A DNA stretch of 64,000 nt, taken from Saturnia japonica (Eukaryota; Arthropoda; Insecta; Lepidoptera; Saturniidae). Where the stretch lies: NCBI GenBank assembly GCA_033032175.1, contig CM065304.1, forward strand, positions 13,330,001-13,394,000, written 5' to 3'. Of this stretch, positions 32,897 through 44,700 are shown piece by piece (the first letter of the stretch is position 1; the number at the start of each line of letters is the position of its first letter). A program made the translations under genes and the position numbers. The notes under the pieces were generated by a model that saw nothing but the letters and a program-made list of their open reading frames with translations, was not told the origin of the DNA and ran no database searches.

Positions 32897-34923
32897 CAGT
32901 GTAAACTCTTTATAACGAAACTCAAGGGACTGAGCATTTTTTGTCGTTATATAGAGTTCTCGTTATATGGAGTGAACAAAAAAACAACCAAATTAACAAG
33001 AATTTTTAATACGTATGTCTTAGATAATAAATGCTTATTAATTATTGTTTACACATATAGTCTGATAACTTTGTCTGACGTTTTTTGTTGTGCCAGTACT
33101 TGTTTTGTATTATTTTATGTATTCTATTCATATCTAGATATGTGGTGGAATCGTCTTGATTAAACAACAAAAAAAATTCTACCAACTTAGCGGCATCTAG
33201 GGCTTGTTCAATTGTTGGTGGTGATTCGGCTTTGTCCACTTGATCATCTTCTTCATCTTGTTTATCGGGTGTTTCCTGACTTTTTGACACTAAATCAACA
33301 ATTTGTTCATCTGTAAGTGTACCAGTTGTGGCTACATCCTCATCTATATTTTCGTACGATTGTAGATCTTCGTTAAAATTGTTTGGTATGTTGAACTGGC
33401 TTATCAATTCACTCAGTGGTAGATTGTCTTCACTGTCAAATTGGTTCGTTTCTTGGCTACTACATAATCCAGCATGTCCAAAAGAATGTTGGATAGTGGT
33501 TGCTGTTACCTCTTGCCAGGCTTTTGATAAGAAGTTCACTACTTGTAGCATGTTGATCGAGACCTTGCTGTCAGTTTCGATCATATCCATCAACATTTTC
33601 CATCTATAGTGGCCCTTTAGGCTTTTAATTACACTCTGATCCATTGGTTGTAAAATACTGGTTGTATTCGCTGGGAAAAATGCTAACTCTATGTTTCGAA
33701 AATTAGATATGATTGGGTGAGCAGGACAATCGTCTACTAGAAGCAAGATTTTCCGTGATTTTAATTCAGCATCCCATTTTCTCACTTCCTCTTCAAAAAT
33801 CTGCGATGTCATCCAAGCTGACTTGTTTGCTTTGTACGTAACTGGCAACTGTTTTATGTTCTTGAAACACCGAGGGTTTTTCGATTTTCCTATAACTAAG
33901 AGCTTTCTTTTTTCTGTGCCACTCATATTGGCAGCCACTAGAACTGTAATACGCTCTTTAGACAGTTTTCCTCCAACACATTTTCATCCTTTGAATTTTA
34001 AAGTTTTATCGGGAGTCAACTTGAAAAAAAGGCCAGTTTCATCTGCATTAAAAATGTCTTCTGGTGAGTACTCCATCTTTAATTTAGGCCACACTGTACT
34101 AATCCAATTGTTAGTCACATTCATATCGACATCCCGCGCCTCTCCGTTCATTTTACCGTACGTAATTTGGTGACGGTGCTTAAATTTTCCCAGCCAACCT
34201 TCAGATGCTTTAAAGTCAATTATGCCAAGTTGGTTGGCTAACTTTTCAGCCTTAGCTTTTACAATTGGCCCCGAGATGGGTACATTATTCTGGTGCTGAT
34301 TGTTAAACCACGACAACATTGCCTGATCTAAGACTTCGAATTTTGGCTTTCTTAATTTTTTAGAAGAGTTTCCTTCCAGCGCCGTCTGTAGAATTGTTTT
34401 TTGGTTTTCCAAATGGTAGCAACAGTGGATTGACTTAGTTCAAAACGCCATCCAACGTCACTTTTATTTTCTCCCTTTTCAATCGCACGTATCACACAAA
34501 CTTTTTCGTCAACACTAATCGCTTTCCATTTACTGGCCATGTTAACAGTTTCAAAGTAGGTTTACGACTGATAATACGATAGGTATTATTCGACCAGTAT
34601 GCTTGGTCGAAGACCATCACTTCCGAGAAAACAATGCGTCATACTGCACGTGTTCAAGGCAATTAAGGATAACAAAAGCTAGACCGACCTCGGATGTTTC
34701 GGAGCTTCAAAGTCTTTTGTTACCTGATAATAAACAATAATACCGATAATAAATATTTACTGTCTAAAAATATGAACACATTTCTTCGTAGTAGAGAATG
34801 GCGTATCGCTATAAAGAGTGTTTCAATATGTGGGGTTTAACGCAAACCAACCAAGTTGGGCTCACTTCAATGTTATAAGGAGTTTATCGTTATAAAGGAT
34901 AACGTTATAAAGAGTTTACACTG
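32897..34923 (-). mobile_element. Tigger/pogo DNA transposon, full-length ends, dead gene
   Basis: 2027 bases flanked by TA on both sides (32895-32896 and 34924-34925). The inverted ends are CAGTGTAAACTCTTTATAAC read inward from each side. Subterminal 'tcgttata' copies follow the ends. The transposase is on the minus strand with two lesions. It lies upstream of the coding exons of the 31330-32700 gene. Confidence 0.92.
33042..34540 (-). pseudogene. Tigger/pogo transposase, one frameshift and one stop
   Basis: The ATG at 34540 starts a CENP-B-type helix-turn-helix (SKWKAISVDEK ... STVATIWK). A frameshift at about 34400 leads into the frame with the second DNA-binding segment (W-x-x-KFKHRHQI). 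The DDE core follows: NADETGLFF, then an in-frame TGA at about 33984-33986, then VAANMSGTEKRKLLVIGKS, LLLVDDCPAHP and NTTSILQPMDQSVI. The spacing of the last two acidic positions (30 residues) fits pogo-type enzymes. The acidic C-terminal region ends in KLSDYMCKQ. Cut-and-paste transposase, non-functional as read, but only two changes from open. Confidence 0.92.
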
Positions 34924-35497
34924 TATTTTTGGATATTTTCAAGGTGAGAAAAGAGTCAAGCTAACTATAGGGCACTATTTTCTCATCGGAAAGCTTATTT
35001 ATTTCGTCACTGAACAATATAATTTTTGACACTAACGAAATAAATAAGGTAGCCAGTTAAAGTTTTCACAAAATATATTTTATTTTGCAGATATTTACTA
35101 TCGAAAAGTTTATTTAGGTATAAGATTGATTACTACTGAAACAAATACTTCAATAGTTAAAAATGTATAAATAATATATTATTAACTAGCTGCTAAAATC
35201 CACTTCGCTGGGTTACTTTTTCGTAATACATTTATCCCCACTACCCATTAAATTTTCTGGGTTGTTGAAATATTTGGAAAACGTTCTGATAAGTTTTAAA
35301 TATTTAATATAGAATAACATACCATCACACCTGTATCCCCGAAGAGCTAGGCAGAGGTGTACTACTAATGTACACCCAATGTTTGCAGAGTATATTTTTT
35401 AGGTCCCATGTAATAAGGGGCGAGCCTATTGTCATTAACAGGGCAAACTCCGAGCGGTTACTGAGAATTTCATAGAAATACCCAATAATACTTTACT

Positions 35498-35562
35498 CAA
35501 CCTGGGCATCAAACCCAGGATCTTGATCATAGTAGTCGCGCTTACGACCACTAGTTGAACTA
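35498..35562 (-). repeat. tRNA-derived SINE head
   Basis: On the minus strand: a degenerate A box (tagtggtcgtaagcgc) and, about 35 bases later, a B-box-like gggtttgatgcccagg. Its T-arm is self-complementary (cctgggcatcaaacccagg). Similar to the heads at 11745 and 43566. Not a complete cloverleaf. Confidence 0.45.
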
Positions 35563-35693
35563 GTTTGAAGTTATTTATAATAGTTCTAAAATATTTCCGA
35601 CATATTAATATCCGAGAATATTTGTTGAAATATATAGATAATTTATTTACTACTATTTTATAAATTATCAACGACTCCAGAATACGCTAAGAC

Positions 35694-35796
35694 ATTCTAG
35701 AACATTTTTAGAAATTTTAGATAAGTTTAGAATACATATTCAAGATCATTCTGGAAAATCGAAGAACATTCTCGAATGTTCTAGAATATTTTCGAG
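35694..35796. promoter_or_regulatory. Cluster of heat-shock-element pentamers
   Basis: At 35764-35786 five alternating units fit perfectly: GAA-nn-TTC-nn-GAA-nn-TTC-nn-GAA. They continue imperfectly as nn-TTT-nn-GAG to 35796. Further units flank it: ttctagaac near 35696 and ttctggaaaa near 35753. Such arrays are the binding site of heat shock factor trimers. No heat shock gene is nearby, so the array may belong to a repeat; activity is untested. Confidence 0.5.
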
Positions 35797-36189
35797 TAAT
35801 CGGGAATAATTTAGTAAGATTCTTATCATCGTCTTACACAAGAAATACAATGTTTTAGAAAAAGGTAAAAGTATCTCATAATACATTTTTGCTACCTCCA
35901 CCCACTCGTTTCCATTCACCACCACCAAATCACCATAGTGAACCATGCGAGACTAAAGGCTAACTACCACGCATAAACATATTTATGAAATATAGGCATA
36001 TGTATATATAACCCAGATCTAGTTTGTTGCTATCCCGGCCCTTCTACGTTTTTTTCTTCACAAGCTCGTAACCATAAAATTAAAGAGAATATATTTTAAG
36101 AAATTTAAGGCACAGAGAAATTTATTTAGAGATCACTCTCTACTTGGGGCAACCCGACTAGTGGAAAACGAGCACCCTACAGAAGATCG

Positions 36190-36455
36190 CTTCTTTTAAA
36201 TCTGACTACACTGTTAACCAGGGCCCAAGAGAACTCGAGGCTCAGATGGCTTTTATAGATTCACCGGGCTTGGTAGCCAAATAACTTTGTGTTGTATTCC
36301 TAAGGTGACTAGGGCTTCCAGAGCTCCTTCGGGTGGAGGGGCATCAAGTTCGACTACGCGCTAGTGATACTTATAGCGTACATATGCTATGGTAGCCACT
36401 TACCATCAGGCGGACCGTATGCTTATTTGCGACCTAAGTTGTATAAAAAAATTAA
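36190..36455 (+). repeat. Family B and repeat C fragments in tandem
   Basis: 36195-36275 has 'ctgactacactgttaaccag' and 'ctcagatggcttttatagat' (family B). It is followed by 36300-36455 with 'agccacttaccatcaggcgg' and 'ttatttgcgacctaagttgt' (repeat C). The two families adjoin here, which suggests they may be parts of one longer element. Confidence 0.5.
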
Positions 36456-39400
36456 GGCCTTCCCAGCTTACATCGATAACTTAAAATGAATAAACACGCA
36501 AAGCAACATCGAAAAAAAATCTAAATTAATTCGCAAAGCAAGTACAATAAGAACATACATATTATTAGATATGGCAACAAAATTACAACTTCGGATATGG
36601 CAGCAACTGCGGACAATGGAAGTCTCCGTGGTCGCTAATGTTTTTAGATTGTACTATGCTTACCGACAAAAGTGCGTCACTTTGCTATTCTCATTAAAAA
36701 AAGGAATTTATCTATGTACTATCTACACGTCACATTACTTTTCACGGAGCTTCGCTCGGAACATAGTTGAGTTATGTTTTATCTTGTTTTACCTTCTAAC
36801 AGTCTAACTGAATTGCTAAATACCAACTTTGATGCATCTATCTTCAAAAATGACGAATTATTTCAACCCATTTTTCATCATCTTAGAGTTTTGAGTTTAC
36901 AAAAATCCTTCCTTAGTGTTCACCTACAAACTACAGTGTGAAAGAAACGCGCATCCAAATTTTTAAATTCAATGTCAAACATAATAAATAGTCTGTCGTT
37001 TGTTGTTAATACTGCAAATGTCACCCACATAAAAAACGTGCAATGATTATAGTTATTATATTATAGCTTTTTGACCAAATAACTTCAATAACAATGAAAC
37101 TAAAAATATTATGAATTACGGGCGAACTTCGATAATAAATGTACAGATTGAAGCGTACATTCCGTGATGCACTCATAGGTACTCAGAGTACATACAAAAA
37201 AAAAAAAAAAAGTTAATGAATGATTATGTTTTCAAATCTTTAACTACCTAATTATGCATCTTGTAATAATGACTTTTAAGCAGTCTTGCTTGTAAATGTC
37301 AGAGGTAATTTCATAATACGGCCATAATTATTAACGAAGGGTTCGTATTTGTTGATGTCATAAACATATCTTTATTAAAAAAGAAAGTTACTTAATATTA
37401 TACTTTCTATAATGATAATTCTATTATGATGGCTGTTGTACTAACGTTGTGAAGAACATGCTTATATTCGTATACTATGTCCGTTTTGAAAAAGTTGTTA
37501 CTTTTATAATGAATTCTAGAATTATATTCGTAGGTACTATATTAATGGCATCAACGTCCATAGCGCTAAATAAGGATTATACGTATTAGCGGTTAACACA
37601 TTTAAATTAAATATATTTTATAATACGTAGAAATTTAAGTCACTACGTGGGTTATCCATAAATATATATTTACTTGTTAGAAAACCTATATCCATACTAA
37701 TGTTATAAATGTGAAAGTAACTCCGTCTGTCTGTCTGCTACGTTTCACGCCTAAACCGCTTAACCAATTTTTGTGAATTTATCTATAGAGATAGATTGGA
37801 CCTTGGGAAAGGGTGCAGGGTACTTTTTGAAGCTAAAATAAAACTTTAAGCTTTAACTTTTAACTTTAATATATGATAATTACAATTTTTAACCCTAAAA
37901 TGACCTGTCTTCTATTAGAATGGAAAGCTAAATTGTGGCTTTCTACTTTTTAAAATAAATCATTGAATATCAAACAACATCTTAATTACCTCATTATATA
38001 TTATGTATGTTATCATGAATTCAAATTTTAATCCTTAAAGATTAGTACTAGTATAGAAGAGTAGGCAATAGGAAAGTAACTTATAATAAATACGTAGGTT
38101 GTATACCTACTGACATTATTATAATTATCAAAAGTTTGTTTAAAACCACAAAATCTATTTATTCATTACCTAGTAACTGCCTTTTGACGATTACTGTTCT
38201 TAATATATTAATTATATCTACATATTAAACTGCAAGCCAAAAAACCTACCGCTCATATGTTTGTTTGTTGTGTAAACAATTTATAGTGCCAGTCCAGTGG
38301 TGGACGCCAGCTGCTGCAAAAATTGTTTATACGGAGACAGTACCTTGTCCGCGGCAGAAACTTGATACGTATAAATCAGCTTTAATGGTGAAATCTTTTT
38401 ACTTCCTAAATATTTGTCCCAGTTGAAGTTATATTTTAATATTAAGTACTTAATCAGTACATATCAGCGAATTGAGAAGTTCAAGAACTTAGATTAAAAG
38501 AATCTCTTTGTCTAGTTCTGTATTTTCCCAATAAACTTTGTATTAGGTATCAATACTGCAAGAGCGTCTTTTTTAATACAAGGAAGGTGTACCATATATG
38601 TAGGTATCACCTATGATATTACAATCGTCCCTAGGTTATGGTAACCGCTTACCATTAGGCGGGCCGTAAATTTGTTTACCCCTTTCACTAGCGCGTTGGC
38701 GACGCGACGTTCAACCCCCTAACCCAATAAGTTTTTCTTAGGCTTTCAGGTTTCTTCGAATTTTTTTATAATACGCTAATTATGCCCGCGGCCTCGCTCG
38801 CGTGGAAAACGCGTAGTTGTTATAAAAATAGTAAATTCTGAAAACTTGAATAACGTTTTATTTAATAGATATATCGTTATTTTTTTAATGAGCACCAACT
38901 ATTTAAGAAGTAAAGCAAAAAAATGTGATCAAAATTTATCCAGTAGTTTTACTGGATAAACTCTTTCATTTTATTTACATAATAGATTAGATACCTTCAG
39001 ATAATAATGTAATAATAAAACTATAAATGTACGCGAATTTTGAGAAATTCGTAGGTCTATTAAGTAGTAGGACACAACGTCTTGATCGCGAACTATATTC
39101 AAAGGCAGACCTTAATGTAATTATATTGATAATTTAATATACATAAACAATCTTGGAATACATTCATTCAAATGAGATTTTTTAATTAACGGGACAATCA
39201 CAAGAATTACCGAGTGATTCGCCAGATGAGAACATTATAAAGTAATTTGGGTCGGCCCGTGAATAATTGTTAAATGAACCGTGCTAGCCCCAAAATCATA
39301 AATATTTAATTTATTTTGATTTTATCGCATCGCTCATCCAAGTCGCTCATCCCATATCAGGTTTCAAGAAATAAGTCACTCATGACGTTATCTACAATTT

Positions 39401-39497
39401 AAAAAATAGGTGGTTTTGATATACTGTGGCTTGGCGTATGAAATTTAAAATAGGTACTCTTTTTACACAAAGATTAATCAATATCTAGTCAGCTATT
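36456..39497. other. Intergenic DNA with scattered repeats
   Basis: No gene supported. Poly-A tract at about 37196-37211. Helitron-type 5' end at 37691 (listed). Repeat C at 38630-38730. A 'taattatgcccgcggcctcg' reversed Helitron-like end at about 38778. Around 36840-36970 there is a repeat containing 'cagtgtgaaagaaacgcgc'. Confidence 0.45.
37691..37840 (+). repeat. Helitron-like 5' end fragment
   Basis: TCCATACTAATGTTATAAAT preceded by A matches the first bases of the large Helitron at 44640, followed by the same 'gaaagtaactc', 'gtctgtctgtctg' and 'cacgcctaaac' sequence. No matching 3' end was identified, so this is a truncated or non-autonomous copy. Confidence 0.6.
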
Positions 39498-39505
39498 GTA
39501 TAGAT

Positions 39506-39741
39506 TAGGGGTTCCCAAAGTGTGTGCCGTAGAAAGTAAAGCAGGGCGCTGTGAAGCGATTCTCTTTACCGTTCTCCGAAATCGAGCAAATATCGCTCAA
39601 ATATCAATGTGGAGCAAGAAATGCGAATAGCGGTGTGAAACCTTATTGTATCTATCTATTTTTACCAGATAGGTAAGAGCGCCGAGACCAAATAGTAAAC
39701 ATGTATGTGCGCCGCAGACTGAAAAAGGTTGGGAACCCCTG
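39506..39741. mobile_element. hAT-type MITE, 236 bases, perfect 8-base target duplication
   Basis: GTATAGAT occurs at 39498-39505 and again at 39742-39749. The inverted ends are TAGGGGTTCCCAAA and, inward from the right, CAGGGGTTCCCAAC. Eight-base duplications and CAGGGG-type ends are hallmarks of hAT elements. No coding capacity; internal fill includes 'cgaaatcgagcaaatatcgc'. Confidence 0.85.
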
Positions 39742-40279
39742 GTATAGATTATTAATTAAAAATATATTTATGAATAAAATCCAGATTAATTAAAATAACT
39801 ATTGTCATAGTCCACTTAAGTAGTAGATACATAAGAGACAAAGTTTTTATTCAGCAACTCTATTTTTTTTTTAATATAGGCTTCTTTATTGGAATTTATT
39901 ATATGTTTGTATGTATGTACTTATATTAAACAAAATAACCAGGTAACCAGAAAGCCGAACTAATCTCTATTTAAAGAATACCATATTATTACAGGAGTAT
40001 TTAATATAACAATAAAATTATTAAAATAATATTGCAAAAACATATTACAAATTATTATAATCAAATGGCCGTCAAAGGACGCCTAGCGCTTGGCAGATGT
40101 GAAACGGCGAAACCATTTTATAAATAAATTTTTCTATAATAATATACCTTAATAAATTATATTCATATTCATTTTTTGATTTTTGAAAACAATTTAAATT
40201 AATCCTAATAACATCCGTAATATTAATATTAGTTACCCAAGTTCTTAATATAAATATTTGTAATGTAAGAGATGAAGTT

Positions 40280-40866
40280 ATACAATTCACCTTTGAGATC
40301 ATTATATACCTCAGTATTTCTCCCTTTACCCCAGTAACTATTATGACAAAGAGTGCTCAGGCTAGCCCATACTTTTACAATTTCACTGTTAGATAAGACA
40401 TCGTTTTTAAACAAAATTTTATCGCTAAAATATTTCTACGAAAGCTCAGAGGACTCACTTCACTCTGCATGACTTGAATTGACGTTGTTTTTATAAATCT
40501 TCCTATAATTCTTAATGACTGATTTTGGACTTTTTCTAATTTATACAAATTTGCATAGGTACTATTACTATAATGGTAACAACCATAATCAATCCGGCTT
40601 CTTATTAAAGATATATATATATATACTACGTTGATTTTTAGGATGCACCCCCTAAGAAGACCCAGCTAAGACTTTAAGTATATTTAGACAATTTTGAGTT
40701 TTTTTTTTAACTATATAATTTATATGTATGGTCCACCGTAATGAGTTGTCTAAACATAATCCCAAATATTTGTAGCAGGTAACTCTCTCTATTACTTGGT
40801 TATTTAATATTATTTGTACATTATAATTATTACGCCCTTTGTTGAAAATACAAAACTTTGACTTGT
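40280..40866 (-). pseudogene. Decayed LINE reverse transcriptase, C-terminal part (jockey-like)
   Basis: The minus strand reads, with frame breaks, through motifs of the end of a non-LTR reverse transcriptase: VTCYKYLGLCLDNSLRW and a KKKTQN-type helix, then IDYGCYHYSN, YANLYKLEKVQNQSLRIIG and a following SFRRN. The pattern YLG-[LI]-x-LD and the K-x-Q-N-x-x-L-R segment are typical of jockey/CR1-group elements. The 5' reverse transcriptase core and endonuclease are missing. Dead-on-arrival insertion. Confidence 0.75.
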
Positions 40867-42798
40867 TATTTCATATTTCTAAACTTTAAAAAAAGGATGG
40901 TTTTTAAGGACATAAATAAGGTATAACAAAAAAAGCGAAATCAAAAAATTTACTACACCGGATATAGGTATACCAACCCAAGACGCAATAAACCAAAATA
41001 AAACTACTGTGAGGGTTTTTTTTATTACTATGTATATGGTGGTCGCATCTTCGATATTATTCAATTATGATCTTTTAGCTTATAAATCGAAATTCCGACT
41101 TTCGATGCCTATGTCCCTATATTCTAAATCCTGAACCAATGTGTGTGAACACGCCAACAGCCGTGGCAGCCACGTGCCGGTCTGACCCGTCACTCGACGC
41201 ATTAGAATGATGTTTGATATCAATTATTTTTTTTAACTATAAATAATAGTAAATAAATATTTTGATGCTGCAGTAGCGAAATAAATTTTAACAAAATAAA
41301 TAATTGATAAGAAGTAATAAAAAAAGTAATGCATAGGCATTACAATCTATGATTGGAACAGCGATATTAATGTACTGCATCAAGGTTTCTTTAAAATTAT
41401 TATTTATATTTTTATAAACAAAATAAATTAACATATTTTCTAAAAACTCTCCTAGTGAAACGGCCATTGCAATTACAAAACTACGCAAGTTTAAGGACGT
41501 CCTCCATTTAAGAAATACTGCCTTCTACCCTGTACGACCCTCCTTACATCAGATTTCATCAATTCCTCCACACAGCTATTGGTCGTAGTGCATTTAATAT
41601 TGAATACAGCATAAATTAACACGTACCCATACCGTAGTAGTTGTTATAAGTAGGCATTGGCCGCTCTTTATTAAAATAAATTATGAATAAATACTCATTG
41701 AATTAATATTTGTGAAATATGTATTAACTCCATTAATTTGAATGATGTATATATACTGTCAATGTATAGGAATAAAATAGGGTTTATTTTGAATATATTC
41801 AGTAGTAGCTTTAGGTAGTAGGTACATTATAAACTTTTGTTTTAAACAAATTTATTCAGGCAAGTTTTAGCTATTACATAATATCTGTATACAACAATTT
41901 TGTATTAAATATCAATATCAATGTTTGATACCGAAAGGAATTAAGAACTTCAGCAAAGGTGAAATGAATCCATAGAAGAAGTCTAAGAATAACCCCTGAT
42001 CTTTTTAAGATAACTTTTGTGTAATAAGAAATATACTTTAATATTACTTTCATAAGATTATTACAATGGAAATAAATTCCTGTTAACTATTCTATAATAT
42101 GATATTAAAAAACCTGTAAGAACTACTACGAATAAAATCATTAAACACAATATTTTCTCACTTTACTATCTTTTTACATCTTTTTGATTTCCCGGTGAAA
42201 GGAAAATTCAACGACAACATTCAATAGGTATTCCTTTATAAATTGATGTATTCTTTATTTTTTCAAGTTTAAATATTCTTATTTGAATGATGTTGAATGA
42301 ATGTAGGGTTTAAAGAGATATTTAAAGAAATAGCACATATAAATTAATACCATTAATATAATTTTGTGATTTAATAACATTTATAATAATGAGGTAAAAA
42401 CTCCCAACTTACCATTACTTTAGTTTTCAAATACATTTCACTTGCCGAGTTAATAAATTTGAAATTAAATAATTATATTCTACAACGTTCACCCTATTGG
42501 AAACCTTAAATGAAAACTACTTCCCGCAGTCGAGTAAATTCTTATGGCACAAAAATATTCGTTAATTTTGGGAACGAAGATGCGTGCACCCACTCCGGAC
42601 GTGGAATGACCGATCCCAGGGAGACTTAGCGTTTTTTATACACGGTATCAGGAACATTCCGTCCTTAAAAGCCGGTCTCCGACATCAACTTGAGGTATAA
42701 TAATAATCTTATTAACTTATCTTCACCTCTAACTTTACTAGACGTACCGTTATATTAACCCGATTTTAAATAGAGTTTGGTGGATAACGCCCACTTAA
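40867..42798. other. AT-rich intergenic DNA
   Basis: Two short hydrophobic open frames on the minus strand (about 40880-41060 and 41290-41490) lack splice or family support. About 42500-42665 is less AT-rich ('cgatcccagggagacttagc', 'cggtatcaggaacattccgt') and looks like a dispersed repeat, though no second copy occurs in the window. Confidence 0.45.
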
Positions 42799-43065
42799 AA
42801 TAATTTCACATTTTGTTCGGAGGGCCTTAAGTATTTTAAAGTGGACTTTCTGGGAGGAAGCTATATCGTTTCGGGTGAGTTGTTGACGCTCGCGCTTCGA
42901 TGCGCCCTAAAGTTAAAAGGAAGGATGTGGCTGACAATCGTGTCGAATCACCGGTACATGTCTATTACAATCGACACTGAACTACTAGCCACGGGTCTTC
43001 TGTCGGTCTCCGCTTACTTGCTCTACTACTTGATGCGTGAAATCTTAAATGAGTACGATAAATAA
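42799..43065 (+). CDS. Short open frame, possible terminal exon or retrocopy
   Basis: The frame is open from 42799 (after an in-frame TAA) to TAA at 43063-43065, 88 codons. It has coding-like codon use (CTC GCG CTT CGA TGC GCC) in an AT-rich background. No ATG lies near its beginning; the first Met codon is well inside. The product would have a basic middle (RCALKLKGRMW) and a hydrophobic segment near the end (TGLLSVSAYLLYYLM). AATAAA overlaps the stop codon, and an A-rich run starts at about 43080, which can mean a natural 3' end or a retroposed copy. Family not recognised. Confidence 0.35.
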   Translation, partial: NNFTFCSEGLKYFKVDFLGGSYIVSGELLTLALRCALKLKGRMWLTIVSNHRYMSITIDTELLATGLLSVSAYLLYYLMREILNEYDK

Positions 43066-43123
43066 AGCATCGAAATTGAAAAACAAAAAAAAAAACAAAA
43101 CTCCACAAATACAAGTATTTTGT

Positions 43124-43452
43124 AACTAGCTGTGCCACACTGTTTCGCCTGTTTTAAATTGATTCGACCCTCCACCGCGTCACTGCACCGCCACGCATCC
43201 GTGCAATGTTAGCCAGTCGATGTTCTCATTTCCTGCAATTTGACAGCTCACCAGATTGCTTGCCGTTTATTGTTACTGCTCTGCTTTTTAGGGTCTTATA
43301 ATAAAGTTATATAGCCCTTAACCTTTCTTAATAAATAGGCTATAACACAAAAAAAAATTTTTTTATCGAACTGGTATATCTTGTAATTTTCTCTGGATCA
43401 AACAAATAAACAAATAGTTACCTGAGCTTTACCTTTTAATATTAATATAGAT
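43124..43452 (+). repeat. Short interspersed element family F, uninterrupted copy
   Basis: Starts 'aactagctgtgccacactgt' and ends 'aatattaatatagat'. It matches the split copy at 2361-2890 at head, middle (ttactgctctgct) and tail. Confidence 0.55.
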
Positions 43453-43565
43453 TACAAGAAATATCGTGTTCGACTTGTACTAAAATCATCGTCCTTATGA
43501 AAATTAAAATTCATTACATACCTAAAGTAGTTAATAATATTTATTTTCCGTCCTCATCACCGCGT

Positions 43566-43630
43566 ATGTGTAGCTGGTAGAATAAATGCCTCGCATTTGC
43601 ATTGTGAATGCGGGTTCCAATCTCGGCTGC
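43566..43630 (+). repeat. tRNA-derived SINE head
   Basis: A box tagctggtagaata at 43571-43584 and B box gggttccaatctcggc at 43612-43627 are in tRNA-like spacing. The intervening arm does not form a standard anticodon loop. The following 'gggatctaggtgtttattcg' and 'ctgtgtgtctacaccacatg' look like a SINE body. Confidence 0.55.
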
Positions 43631-43699
43631 AGTCAAATTATGTGGATTGATAAACATTGCTTTTCGGGATCTAGGTGTTTATTCGAGTTCCTTCTGTGT

Positions 43700-44639
43700 G
43701 TCTACACCACATGATGGAATGTCTTTTTTTCAATACTGGAAAAATGTCTTGAAAATTCATTACCACCTAGGTACTTTAAAATAATTAATCCATCTTACGC
43801 ATAGCACACATTGCTGCTCGAGTGATTGAACTTGTATAATTGTTTTTTTATACAAATAATTTTAATTGTGTAAATTTAATTTGAATTAAACTAAACTTCA
43901 ATTCCAAGACGGCTTTGTCATATCGTAGTAACGCATAATAAAACAATTATGGGTTAAACGAAGCATGTTAGTATTTAATATCGACCATGAAATTCAAAGA
44001 GGCATTCGAACTTACCTATTAATTTTTATTGTTGACGGTTTTTTATACCTACCTACTTTTATGATTGAATTTTCCCTAATTCTCTCTAGGTACTTTCATT
44101 TTATTATTACGGCAGTCGGTCAACTCCGATTATCTGATTGATTACACTATAATATCTACTTATCAGATAATATTAAGTGAGAACTATTTTCTTGGTTTAC
44201 CTCTGAATCACAGAGGTTATGAAGTCGTTGAAAAACGGAACTATATGTCTATACAGAGAACCCGAAAACCATTTTCAATAAAAAAAATACCTGAAAATTA
44301 AAAAGCGAATCATCATTTTAGAAGGTTTCATGTTAAAGTGCAATCTTTTTAAAACGTTGTCGTATATCCGCTAGTAACTTTGCTACTAACTAGTTGGTAT
44401 GTCCAATGGAAAAAAAGTAATCAAAATCATATTTAATCAAAATTAACCACCAAAATGCAGTAAGCTCTCGAGGACGGCCCGATATTAAGGTCGTCTCTAT
44501 CAATGATAAAATAAGTACCTACGATTCATTCAAGCACCATCCTGGAGTGGTGCCGTAGGGCTCATAGTACGATCGGCAATTTCGTCATTTGGCCATAAGA
44601 GGATTAAACGAGCGCGGGGGCCTGTAGAAAATGTTATAA
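43700..44639. other. Intergenic DNA left of the Helitron
   Basis: Nothing recognised as a gene. The last base pair before the Helitron is the A of its A/T target site. Confidence 0.5.
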
Positions 44640-44675
44640 TCCATACTAATATTATAAATGCGAAAGTAACTCTGT

Positions 44676-44697
44676 CTGTCTGTCTGTCTGTCTGTTC
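44676..44697 (+). repeat. (TCTG)n microsatellite in the Helitron end
   Basis: Five or so tandem tctg units just inside the Helitron 5' end. Confidence 0.85.
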
Positions 44698-44700
44698 CTC

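Larger units (their letters stand above)
34926..36190. other. Intergenic DNA with repeat fragments and heat-shock-like sites
   Basis: Around 35186 an 'actagctgctaaaatccact' reversed Helitron-like end occurs. A tRNA-like SINE head (35498-35560) and the GAA/TTC array (35694-35796) are listed separately. No coding sequence is supported. Confidence 0.5.

Noticed and set aside
40879..41488. Two short hydrophobic frames that resemble membrane segments
   Set aside because: AT-rich DNA readily yields Leu/Ile/Phe/Tyr stretches; no shared splice sites or signal peptide.
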